From Candidatus Bathyarchaeota archaeon (lineage in GTDB: Archaea > Thermoproteota > Bathyarchaeia > Bathyarchaeales > Bathycorpusculaceae): a DNA stretch of 64,000 nucleotides. Below the pieces are notes generated by a model that saw only the letters and a list, made by a program, of their open reading frames with translations, was not told the DNA's origin and searched no databases. A program made the position numbers and the translations under genes. Positions 1 to 7,700 of this stretch are shown here, in pieces (position 1 is the first letter of the stretch; each line of letters starts with the position of its first letter). Location of the stretch: NCBI GenBank assembly GCA_026014745.1, contig JAOZHS010000001.1:496001-560000 (forward strand), read 5' to 3'.

Positions 1-699
1 GCAATCGAAGAAGTTGTCATGATTGAAAACAGCAGTATTCTCCAAGACGAAATCATCGCACACCGCCTCGGTTTAACTCCGCTAAAAACTGATTTAGATG
101 CATACAACCTCCCTGAGGAATGCAGTTGCCAAAGCGAATTCGGCTGCGCTCAATGCCGCGTCACCTTAACTCTTGACGCTGAAGCCAAAGATGGCACCCG
201 AACCGTATATTCAGGCGAAATCGTCTCCGAAAACCCGGAAATTCTTCCAGTATCTGACAAAGTCCCAATAATCAAACTGGCAAAGAACCAGAAGCTAAAA
301 CTTGAAGCCTACGCAAGACTCGGCAGAGGAAAAACTCACGCGAAATGGCAACCCGTTTCGATGTGCGCATACAAGTATTATCCAAAAATTACTCCTCCCG
401 AAGAGAAATGCGCTGACTGCTCCAAATGCGTTGACATTTGCTCCAAAAAAGTCTTAGCTATGAAAGACCAAAAAGTCGAAGTCCGCGACTTGCTTAGCTG
501 CACGCTTTGTATGGACTGCGTGGAAGCTTGCCCACAGAAGCCTTCACCGCTAAAAATCGAGTGGGAAAAGAATGCATTCATCATGAATATTGAATCTACA
601 GGTGCGCTTCCTCCAGATCGTATCTTAAAAGAAGCCACCAAACTTTTAGGCAAACAACTAAACGAGTTTGAAGAACAACTTAAGGCTGAAGAACTATGA
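1..699 (+). CDS. rpo3: RNA polymerase subunit Rpo3 (RpoD), 5'-truncated by window edge
   Basis: Archaeal RNA polymerase subunit D, counterpart of the bacterial alpha N-terminal domain and eukaryotic Rpb3, needed for polymerase assembly with Rpo10 and Rpo11. The reading frame is open from base 1 (AIEEVVMIEN...), so the first Met at base 19 is internal and the true N-terminus lies outside the window. The insert domain carries two complete ferredoxin-like cysteine sets, CADCSKCVDIC and CTLCMDCVEACP, so it probably binds two [4Fe-4S] clusters; many archaeal homologues have lost one or both. Its TGA overlaps the ATG of rpl18e, which indicates translational coupling in the operon. Confidence 0.97.
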   Translation, partial: AIEEVVMIENSSILQDEIIAHRLGLTPLKTDLDAYNLPEECSCQSEFGCAQCRVTLTLDAEAKDGTRTVYSGEIVSENPEILPVSDKVPIIKLAKNQKLKLEAYARLGRGKTHAKWQPVSMCAYKYYPKITPPEEKCADCSKCVDICSKKVLAMKDQKVEVRDLLSCTLCMDCVEACPQKPSPLKIEWEKNAFIMNIESTGALPPDRILKEATKLLGKQLNEFEEQLKAEEL

Positions 700-1058
700 G
701 AGAAACAAAAACCACCAACCCCCAACTAATCGACCTTATCAGTCAGCTACGCAAAACCAGCAAAGAGCAAGATGCACCAGTCTGGTTTGATGTAGCGGAC
801 TATCTTGCTAAAACACGCAGTCAACGCGTTGTAGTCAACTTAAGTAGCATCAACCGCAACAGCCAAAAACAAGATGTCGTGGTTGTCCCAGGCAAACTCC
901 TTGCCTCAGGAACCTTAGATCACGCCATGACGATTGCTGCCTTTGAAGTCTCCGAGCAGGCAGTTGCAAAAATTGAGGCTGTAAAAGCCAAATATATCTC
1001 AATCAAAGAGCTTCTGGAAAAAAACCCCAAGGGCTCTAATGTAAAAATCATTCGGTGA
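696..1058 (+). CDS. rpl18e: 50S ribosomal protein L18e
   Basis: Large-subunit ribosomal protein of the L18e/L15 superfamily, 120 aa, the usual archaeal length. The family signature around VVVPGKLLASG and the C-terminal basic stretch are visible. It starts inside the rpo3 stop codon (ATGA overlap) and ends overlapping the GTG that may start rpl13. The order rpo3-rpl18e-rpl13-rps9-rpo10 is the standard archaeal arrangement, which makes the identity secure. Confidence 0.97.
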   Translation: MRETKTTNPQLIDLISQLRKTSKEQDAPVWFDVADYLAKTRSQRVVVNLSSINRNSQKQDVVVVPGKLLASGTLDHAMTIAAFEVSEQAVAKIEAVKAKYISIKELLEKNPKGSNVKIIR

Positions 1059-1534
1059 AAAAAATAATGTCACAAACTACAACCAGCAAACCAGCAAAAT
1101 CACCTAAAGTCACCTTAGTGAACGCTGAAGGCTTAATCGTCGGTAGAATGGGCAGTAAAGTCGCTAAACTTCTCCTCAACGGTCAAGAAGTCATCATACT
1201 CAACGCAGAAAAGGCTGTCTTTAGCGGTAAACGCAAAAGCAAAATCGCCGAAGCTCACCTATTCCTCGAAGTCGGCGCACCCGAACGCGGACCCTTCCAT
1301 TACCGCCGACCTGACCGCCTTCTACGCAAAACTCTCCGTGGCATGTTGCCCTTCAAACAGCCCAAAGGCATAAGCGCATACAAACGCCTAAAAGTCTACA
1401 TGGGCATACCCCAAGAATTCACCGTCAAAGAAATGATTACATTCACAGATGCTTCATCCGCCGACCTTAAGGGTCCACATTTCACCTTAGGCGAATTAGC
1501 AACCGAAATCGGATGGAGAAACAGGATGGAATAA
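1055..1534 (+). CDS. rpl13: 50S ribosomal protein L13
   Basis: Ribosomal protein L13 (uL13), with family motifs VGRMGSKVAKLLLNG, RGPFHYRRPDR and the conserved LRGMLPFKQPKG block. Two starts are possible: GTG at 1055, overlapping the rpl18e stop, or ATG at 1067, which removes four residues. The latter is closer to the usual archaeal N-terminus after the short lysine-rich tail. It sits between rpl18e and rps9 and is co-transcribed with them. Confidence 0.96.
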   Translation: MKKIMSQTTTSKPAKSPKVTLVNAEGLIVGRMGSKVAKLLLNGQEVIILNAEKAVFSGKRKSKIAEAHLFLEVGAPERGPFHYRRPDRLLRKTLRGMLPFKQPKGISAYKRLKVYMGIPQEFTVKEMITFTDASSADLKGPHFTLGELATEIGWRNRME

Positions 1535-1536
1535 TT

Positions 1537-1947
1537 ATGCCAACAAAAAAAGTTTTAGTTGTTAGTGGAAAACGCAAAACCGCAACCGCCCGCGCCATCA
1601 TAAAACCCGGCGTCGGCAAAGTCAGAATCAACCTGACCCCCGTCGAAATTTATGAACCCGCCATCGCCAAAGAAAAAATCATGGAGCCTCTATTGCAGGC
1701 AGGCGGCGAAGTATGGCAACAAGTCGACATGGACATCAAAACCCAAGGCGGAGGCTACATGGGTCAAGCTGAAGCAGCCCGCATGGCCATAGCTAACGGA
1801 CTCCTAAAATGGACTAAGAGCAGTCACCTACGCACCGTTTTCAGCGAATACGACCGCACTATGATTGCAGGCGACAGCCGAACTAAAGAAACCAAGAAAG
1901 TCGGCGGCGCAGGCGCACGTAGTAAAGAACAGAAGAGCTATCGGTAG
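1537..1947 (+). CDS. rps9: 30S ribosomal protein S9
   Basis: Small-subunit protein uS9, 136 aa from ATG 1537. The frame is open from 1513 inside rpl13, but [20 protein letters not shown] is the family N-terminus and lies just after the rpl13 stop. The C-terminal tail ends in KEQKSYR, matching the invariant basic tail that reaches the P-site tRNA anticodon. It overlaps nothing and leads directly into rpo10. Confidence 0.96.
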   Translation: MPTKKVLVVSGKRKTATARAIIKPGVGKVRINLTPVEIYEPAIAKEKIMEPLLQAGGEVWQQVDMDIKTQGGGYMGQAEAARMAIANGLLKWTKSSHLRTVFSEYDRTMIAGDSRTKETKKVGGAGARSKEQKSYR

Positions 1948-1961
1948 GAGAAAAACAAAAA

Positions 1962-2192
1962 ATGATTATCCCCGTCAGATGCTTCACTTGCGGCAAACTC
2001 GTCGGCGACAAATGGGACGAGTTTACCCGACGCATCAAGACAGGCGAAAACGCCAGCGATGTCCTTGACAGCCTCGGATTAAAACGATACTGTTGCAGAC
2101 GCATGTTGCTCTCTAACGTGGAAATCATCGACGAAGTTCTGCGCTTCTACGAAGAATCTGAAAAACGCAAAGAAGCCCGCAACTTCTACTAA
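1962..2192 (+). CDS. rpo10: RNA polymerase subunit Rpo10 (RpoN)
   Basis: Small zinc-binding polymerase subunit equivalent to eukaryotic Rpb10, which bridges Rpo3 and the large subunits. The 76 aa protein has both halves of the atypical zinc site, CFTCGK near the N-terminus and the adjacent pair RYCCRRM. It is the last gene of the rpo3-ribosomal operon and is preceded by a GGAG-type ribosome binding site (taggagaaa). A pyrimidine-rich tract follows. Confidence 0.97.
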   Translation: MIIPVRCFTCGKLVGDKWDEFTRRIKTGENASDVLDSLGLKRYCCRRMLLSNVEIIDEVLRFYEESEKRKEARNFY

Positions 2193-2216
2193 ACTTTCTT
2201 TTCCTTAGTTTTGTTG
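2193..2216 (+). terminator. T-rich terminator after rpo10
   Basis: Pyrimidine/T-rich tract (actttcttttccttagttttgttg) directly after the rpo10 stop without a strong hairpin, the usual form of archaeal transcription termination. Confidence 0.5.
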
Positions 2217-2271
2217 TTTTATGGTAGTGCTAACTGTTATTAGCTGATTCTCTAAATAACTTTGAAGTGTT

Positions 2272-3288
2272 ATGACCCACGATTGGTGTGCGTCCCTCAA
2301 AATTAATCCTGCTTCAGTGTTGTTGGGGTCTGGTAACCCTGCGGTTGAATATTTTACTCGCCGCGACCTAATAGGCGAAACGGTTGAAGCCCCCAATATT
2401 GTTTGGCAGTTGCCTGAAGTCCAAAAATTCTTCCACAAACAGCAACCAGACGGCTCATGGAAACATAGCGCCAACCAAACCGTAACCTACCCCCCTTATC
2501 ATGGTGCTTTGGTTGAGACTTGGAAGGCTTTTCGCATATTGGTAGAACGCTACGAAGTGACTACGGCGCATGAGGGGGCGCGGCGGGCTGCTGAATTTTT
2601 GTTTTCCTGCCAAACTTGTGAGGGCGACATTCGGGGTATGATTGCAAACCAGTACGCCACATACTACACAGGCGCAATGCTGGCTGTTCTCATAAAAGCT
2701 GGCTATCAAGATGACCCTCGCGTCGAAAAAGGGTTGGATTGGTTGCTCTCGATGCGGCAGGACGATGGCGGCTGGACAATACCTGTTCTTACACATTATT
2801 TTGACAAGCAAACCTTCTATGACCTGACAAGCAAACCCGCAAACCCCGTTGAACCAGACAGGACAAAGCCGTTTTCTCATAATTGGACGGATATGGTTTT
2901 GCGCGCCTTTGCCGCCCACCCAAAACTGCGCTATTCTAAAGAGGCAAGAAAAGCCGCTGACCTGCTCAAATCAACCTTTTTACAACCTGACTATTACGCC
3001 TCTTACCAAGATGCCGGCTACTGGGTACGCTTCCTGTTTTGGTGGCCCAACCTCATAACCGCACTGGATTCGCTTTCTTTGATGGGGTACTCAAAGGATG
3101 ACCCTGACATCAAAAAAGCCTTGACGTGGCTAGTGGAACACCAGTTGCCCAACGGCTTATGGAAACTGACCTACGCTAAGGACTCAAAAGAAACCGCTAA
3201 GGCTTTAGGCGAACAATTGTGGTTGACTTTGGCGGTGGCTAGAATATTCAAACGGTTCTATCAAAATCCGCCTGATTTCTCTAAGTAG
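2272..3288 (+). CDS. Prenyltransferase/squalene-oxidase-repeat protein
   Basis: A 338 aa soluble protein of the alpha/alpha-toroid type. Repeats such as WLLSMRQDDGGWTIP and WLVEHQLPNGLWKL match the QW-like repeats of prenyltransferases, class II terpene cyclases and related helical-barrel proteins. No DXDD or similar cyclase acid motif is obvious, so a catalytic role is uncertain. It has no signal peptide. It follows the ribosomal operon after 80 bp and is probably transcribed separately. The fold assignment is fairly safe; the substrate is unknown. Confidence 0.7.
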   Translation: MTHDWCASLKINPASVLLGSGNPAVEYFTRRDLIGETVEAPNIVWQLPEVQKFFHKQQPDGSWKHSANQTVTYPPYHGALVETWKAFRILVERYEVTTAHEGARRAAEFLFSCQTCEGDIRGMIANQYATYYTGAMLAVLIKAGYQDDPRVEKGLDWLLSMRQDDGGWTIPVLTHYFDKQTFYDLTSKPANPVEPDRTKPFSHNWTDMVLRAFAAHPKLRYSKEARKAADLLKSTFLQPDYYASYQDAGYWVRFLFWWPNLITALDSLSLMGYSKDDPDIKKALTWLVEHQLPNGLWKLTYAKDSKETAKALGEQLWLTLAVARIFKRFYQNPPDFSK

Positions 3289-3721
3289 TCCGTTCAGTTA
3301 TTGCAGGAATAAAAAGGCGCTTTTGCCTTCAGAGACCTTGGGGGGGTACCCTTTCCCTTATTTGTCAGTAGTTCCTTTTTTGTTTTTGTCTCTTTGTGTG
3401 GGTTTGGCGGTTTACGGTACGCCACAAGATTGCAACGGGGGAAAGCTGCTTTTGGTGGTTACAACGATTTTCAGCGTCTGTTTGGGTGTGGCATAACTGA
3501 ATTTCTCCACACGCTCAACATAGAAGTATGTTGAAGCCGTCGCCATGTGCGCGTGGCGACATGTAGAAACTGGTTTTCTTCCCACAACAACCAAACCCAC
3601 CAACAAACAATACTTTTTGATCTACTGTTAAAGCGCCCTCACAAAAATCTGCTGCTTAGTCAAGAAAGCTTGACGAAAACCGTTTTATGCCTAAAACCCC
3701 CTCTTCAAAACGAGACACTCT
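3289..3721. other. 433-bp intergenic region with one short hairpin
   Basis: No convincing gene. A perfect 7-bp hairpin (GTCGCCA...TGGCGAC, 3539-3560, 8-nt loop) is the only structure seen. A weak TATA-like element (gttttatg) lies about 35 bp before the next CDS. Short open frames on both strands here lack ribosome binding sites and family features. Confidence 0.4.
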
Positions 3722-4801
3722 ATGAACAAACTGCCCATTGCTGCAACAGCCCTCTTCCTCCTAATTCTGTTACCCTCGACTGTAGCTTCCGCGGCACAGC
3801 TTGCTTATCCAAGCGCCTCATGGAACTATGCACCCCTCACCCCAAGAGTCGGCGACCCCGTTACCTTCGATGCATCCGACTCACTCGCATATTGGGCGAT
3901 AGTGGATTTTGACTGGGACTTCGCGGATGGCACCACCGACAGCGGCGCCGTCGTCACGCATGTTTTTACTCAACCCGGAGAATACTGGGTAGGTATAACG
4001 GTAACCGATAACCGCGGCTACAGCGGCACCAGCCAAATGTTAGTAACCGTGGCTGATCAAACCCCCGTAACAGTTTATCTTTCGTTGAGCAGTGAACGAG
4101 TTTACATCGGGGAAGACGTTACCTTAAGCGGAAACCTAACTTACAACGGTGACGGTGTGCCCCGCGAAACCATTATTTTTTCAACTAAGACTTATGCTGA
4201 CTCTGCGGGGTGGGTTGACATAGGAACCACCCAAACTGACGCGTCAGGCGTGTACAAGTTTAACTGGCATACTCAGGAGCCGAAGGGTTATCGGGTCCGC
4301 GCCATGTGGGCAGGCAACTCCACTTACACTCAAAGCAGCATCAGTCGTGTCCTCTATGTCATATCCTATGGTGACCTCATAACCGGCTTCCAATCCAACT
4401 CTACCATCACTGGATTAAACTTCAACATGACCACCCGCCAATTAAAATTCAATGCAGCAGGCCCCGGCGGCACAAGTGGCTACGTCAACATAACCCTCCA
4501 AAAAAGCTCCTTGGTTAATCCCGAAAACCTCACTGTACTCCTCGACAACCAACCCCTACAGTACAGTTTAGAATCCGCCGGTCAAACTTGGAACCTGCAT
4601 TTCGTCTATACCCATAGCACCCATGATGTGCTCGTCGACTTCACAGGCGCATCCTCACAACAAATTAGTCCACATTCATCTGACCAAGAGGCACCTCAAA
4701 TATCTGGGTCTTTGTCTATTGTAACTTTGGTCATTATCTCTGGAGTGTTGGTGGCGGGTTTGATTTTAGGATTATTGATTTACCTAAAGAAGAATCATTG
4801 A
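3722..4801 (+). CDS. Secreted PKD-domain surface protein with C-terminal TM anchor
   Basis: A 359 aa cell-surface protein. It has an N-terminal signal peptide ending near SAA (about residue 25), then a PKD domain (about 30-115) with the typical WDFADGT and HVFTQPGEYWVGITVTD motifs. An Ig-like domain around residues 120-215 follows, with a further beta-rich region. One C-terminal transmembrane helix is followed by a short basic tail (LKKNH). Such proteins decorate the archaeal envelope and often bind polysaccharide or other cells. The next gene has the same overall architecture. No enzymatic motif was seen. Confidence 0.8.
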   Translation: MNKLPIAATALFLLILLPSTVASAAQLAYPSASWNYAPLTPRVGDPVTFDASDSLAYWAIVDFDWDFADGTTDSGAVVTHVFTQPGEYWVGITVTDNRGYSGTSQMLVTVADQTPVTVYLSLSSERVYIGEDVTLSGNLTYNGDGVPRETIIFSTKTYADSAGWVDIGTTQTDASGVYKFNWHTQEPKGYRVRAMWAGNSTYTQSSISRVLYVISYGDLITGFQSNSTITGLNFNMTTRQLKFNAAGPGGTSGYVNITLQKSSLVNPENLTVLLDNQPLQYSLESAGQTWNLHFVYTHSTHDVLVDFTGASSQQISPHSSDQEAPQISGSLSIVTLVIISGVLVAGLILGLLIYLKKNH

Positions 4802-4913
4802 GTGCTGACCGTGGTTTGTCAAGAAATCCTGACTAAACCCGAAGTTTTTACACCATAAATCAGGACAAAAAATTATTTAATTCACCCGCCAAACCCAGTC
4901 TTGTGAAAATTAG

Positions 4914-6206
4914 ATGAAAAAAGTCCCACTACTCTTCCCGTTGTTCCTTGCATGTTTGTTGCTTTTCAGCATTAGCTTAGACGCGCAGTGTTTGTCTTTT
5001 GCGCAAACGAACGTTCCAACATCCCCCTCAATAAAATCTACTCCGATAACTGTTAATGTCACTATAAACAATGACGGCACCGTAGAACCCTCCACTGCAC
5101 CTATCGCAAAAACCGGGAACTATTACTATCTGTTATCCCCAATTGTCGGCGCCATCTCTGTATACAAGAGCAATATCGTGTTTGACGGTTCTCAATACGA
5201 ATTAACCTTTAGTGGTTATCCTAAATTTGGTTTCCAAATGGTTGATGTATTTAATGTGACAGTCAAGAACTTGACGATATCTGGCAACTTCTTGGGCCCT
5301 AACCACGGCATTATGTTACTTAATGCATCCAATTGCATGGTTGTTAATAATACCGTAAGAAACATTGGCAGTATCTATGGATTGAACGGTGTAGCTTTTG
5401 AGGGGTTATATGTTAGCGGCGGTGGCTCAAACGATATATCTGGCAACGTTTTTGAGAACAACACTTGCGCCATGGTGTTTCGTCAAACCACGCTGAACCG
5501 TATCTATCTAAACACTATTAATGACGAATATACTCCATGGAGCGTTTATAGTACCGCCGTTTTTTTCAATGAAGCCTCAAACAACACCATTTACCACAAC
5601 AACATAAAAAACCACATAGGCGAGTTTATCTCTCATGCTGCCACCACACATTCCATCAACATCTGGGACCTCGGGTTTCCTTCAGGCGGTAACTACTGGG
5701 GCGATTATTATACCCGCTACCCCGATGCTGCCGAAATCGACGAATGGGGCATAGCCAACATTCCTTACCTTATAGACTCCGCCAATATTGACCACTATCC
5801 CCTAACCGAGCCCTACACTTCCGCCACTTATTTATTACAGACAACCCCCCCGAATTTGTCTCTTGAATCTCCAAGAGACCAAGCCTACAACACCTCAACC
5901 GTCGAATTGACGTTTTCTGTTGATAAAGCTACTAACTGGACTGGCTACAGCTTAGACAACCAGCCTATAGTCACCATTTTTGGAAACACTACCCTAGCTA
6001 ATGTAACCAACGGCATCCACGCTTTCATCCTCTACGCAAATGATAGCTACGGCAACTTGGGTACTTCATCAGTTAACTTCACAGTTGCATTGGCCGACGC
6101 TGAAAAAGAGCAACCTTCAGTTTGGTCCTTGGTCGCTGTTGGTGTAGTGGTTGGGGTAGCCGTTGTTTTGGGTTTGATTGTTTACGCTAAGAAACGTCGC
6201 CAATAA
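4914..6206 (+). CDS. Secreted beta-helix (NosD-like) surface protein, TM-anchored
   Basis: A 430 aa protein with a signal peptide (residues 1-27), a right-handed parallel beta-helix region of repeated short Asn-rich turns (NNTVRNIG, SGNVFENNTC, NNTIYHNNIKNH, the NosD/PbH1 pattern), the NosD-type GGNYWGDY motif, and a C-terminal Ig-like module with YSLDNQ and YANDSYGN. A final transmembrane helix ends in KKRRQ. NosD-type repeats bind or cleave polysaccharide in some families, but no catalytic residues can be assigned here. The Ig-like module recurs in the secreted protein at 39006-39902. Confidence 0.8.
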   Translation: MKKVPLLFPLFLACLLLFSISLDAQCLSFAQTNVPTSPSIKSTPITVNVTINNDGTVEPSTAPIAKTGNYYYLLSPIVGAISVYKSNIVFDGSQYELTFSGYPKFGFQMVDVFNVTVKNLTISGNFLGPNHGIMLLNASNCMVVNNTVRNIGSIYGLNGVAFEGLYVSGGGSNDISGNVFENNTCAMVFRQTTLNRIYLNTINDEYTPWSVYSTAVFFNEASNNTIYHNNIKNHIGEFISHAATTHSINIWDLGFPSGGNYWGDYYTRYPDAAEIDEWGIANIPYLIDSANIDHYPLTEPYTSATYLLQTTPPNLSLESPRDQAYNTSTVELTFSVDKATNWTGYSLDNQPIVTIFGNTTLANVTNGIHAFILYANDSYGNLGTSSVNFTVALADAEKEQPSVWSLVAVGVVVGVAVVLGLIVYAKKRRQ

Positions 6207-6238
6207 TACCCTTGCCCATTGGGGGGGGGGTTAAGCGT

Positions 6239-6898
6239 TTATTGCTTAACTTCTTTTATGAGTTTAAACGAGTTCAGAATGTCCTGTAAGCCGCCGAAGA
6301 GTGCCGGCGAAGACTCATCAACCGGTATGTAGCTGGCGCTGAGGTAGTAGGCGCGTCCTGCGTAGAGGAAAATCTGGAGCACATTATAAATAGTTACTTT
6401 GTTGTTTAGGGGGCTCATAGCCATGCCAATAAAGGCTGCGCTGTTGGCGTTGGGTGAAATTTTAACGCTGTTTGCGTCTACGGTGAAGCCTTGTTGTTGC
6501 ATCAGGATTTGGTTGACGCCGACGAGGTCTTGTATGCTGGTGAAGGAACCCACGTCTTCCACGGTGACAACTAACATGGGTCGGTACAGTTTTACCATGT
6601 TTTTAGACATGATTAGTATCGGTACGTCTCGGACGGGTAGCGCGTACGAGGTGCCCAGTGACGCTATGAATTGGGCTGTTGGTTTCCAGAAGCGCCAGTT
6701 GTCGTCAGGTATGGCTATTTGGAATTTGTAGTCGCCTGAATAGAAATTGTTGCCGACAATGCCGTTTTTAGCGTCCGGAGTAGATAACTCTGCGGGCGGT
6801 TTGAGGCGTTTCCAAATGTCTTTTCCTACATCGATAATTTCAGGGGTATACTTGAGGCTTTCAAGAATTGCGGATACAGCAACTGCGGCCAAAATCAT
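6239..6898 (-). CDS. Hypothetical 219-aa protein, possibly PsbP/DcrB-like
   Basis: Unrecognised protein with a weakly hydrophobic N-terminus (AAVAVSAILESL) and a beta-rich body. The pattern YKFQIAIPDDNWRFWKP near the start of the domain and a terminal ILNSFKLI resembles PsbP/DcrB-type folds (opening strand with a bulky aromatic, closing helix ending in SFK). It is convergent with the preceding beta-helix gene after a G-run. Function unknown; the fold suggestion is inference from motif shape only. Confidence 0.6.
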   Translation of the reverse strand: MILAAVAVSAILESLKYTPEIIDVGKDIWKRLKPPAELSTPDAKNGIVGNNFYSGDYKFQIAIPDDNWRFWKPTAQFIASLGTSYALPVRDVPILIMSKNMVKLYRPMLVVTVEDVGSFTSIQDLVGVNQILMQQQGFTVDANSVKISPNANSAAFIGMAMSPLNNKVTIYNVLQIFLYAGRAYYLSASYIPVDESSPALFGGLQDILNSFKLIKEVKQ

Positions 6899-6995
6899 TA
6901 ACCACCATTTTTTGCTAACTTGATTCTTGTTTCTGTAGTCTCTACATTAATAAGACTTGCCTAGCTCACACAGATAACCACTAACTTGCTATTCT

Positions 6996-7355
6996 TTATG
7001 GGATGTCTTCTTCGTCAACGTTGAGGAAGACTTTGATGGATGCCATGATCTTCTCAAGCCCCTTCTCAGTCAAAGGCGGATCATAAGGAATACGCAAAAC
7101 ATCCCAGCCCTGCAGCTCCAAGAGATCATCGATTTCTGAATCTTTAGCGATTTGTTTGTCCTTGTTGTGGACAGGGTTGCCGTCGAGGTAGACGATTTTG
7201 CGTTTTTCTATCCAGCAGAAGTCAGGTATGGTAGATTTTAGGATAATGGGCTTCTGTGTGACCATGCCACCGGTTAATCCTGCCATGCTGAGAGATTGAA
7301 AAACGGCGAGTTCAGCTTGGCTGACTTTGGGGTGCATGTTTGCTTTGTAACTCAA
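6996..7355 (-). CDS. Small PD-(D/E)XK nuclease-like protein (Vsr/DUF559 type)
   Basis: A 119 aa protein resembling Vsr-type and DUF559 endonuclease domains. IPDFCWIEKRKIVYLDG supplies an acidic residue before a hydrophobic strand. DDLLELQGWDVLRIPYD is the typical final helix-strand of this fold (LxxxGWxVxRIPY). The canonical E/D-x-K pair is not clear, since the strand reads KRKIVYLDG, so activity is uncertain. No methyltransferase, mismatch-repair or other nuclease partner is nearby. Confidence 0.6.
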   Translation of the reverse strand: MSYKANMHPKVSQAELAVFQSLSMAGLTGGMVTQKPIILKSTIPDFCWIEKRKIVYLDGNPVHNKDKQIAKDSEIDDLLELQGWDVLRIPYDPPLTEKGLEKIMASIKVFLNVDEEDIP

Positions 7356-7700
7356 GTTAGCTCACAGATGGAAGCAATGCAACTAGGGGGTTAATAAATT
7401 GTATACAAAAAATCGGCTAAAGATGCCGTGTAACTAAAAATAGGCTTGACGGATCGCCTCTGATGGCCCAAGGCGCTAATCAAAAATAGTTCCCTAATCC
7501 TTCTTTAGGGGTTGGCGACTTCGCGTCCTGACCACCTGCTGACCCGTCAAGCTTGGGTGTACCTCTTGGATGGCTATTTCTCGCAAAAGAACATCTGTAA
7601 AACTTGCTATAAATGCAATTGTGGTTGTGCAGTGATAACAACAAACCTGCTTGCTTAATAAATAAAATGAAAAAATTGCTGTTCAACAATTATGAGTGGT
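7356..7700. other. 345-bp intergenic region with possible structured RNA (7444-7552)
   Basis: No convincing protein gene. Bases 7444-7452 (GCTTGACGG) and 7544-7552 (CCGTCAAGC) form a perfect 9-bp stem enclosing about 90 nt with further stems: CGCC/GGCG around 7455-7473, CCCTAA/TTAGGG at 7492-7510 with a 7-nt loop, and GCGA/TCGC near 7524. The strand cannot be decided. A 69-codon frame on the minus strand spans part of it but has no ribosome binding site. Confidence 0.4.

Noticed and set aside
5041-6206. Periodic Asn-rich repeats as a DNA repeat or CRISPR-like array
   Set aside because: They are protein-level beta-helix repeats; the DNA units are neither identical nor regularly spaced.
7480-7689. 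69-codon minus-strand frame as a gene
   Set aside because: No start signals; composition changes midway, and the 3' part overlaps the structured element.
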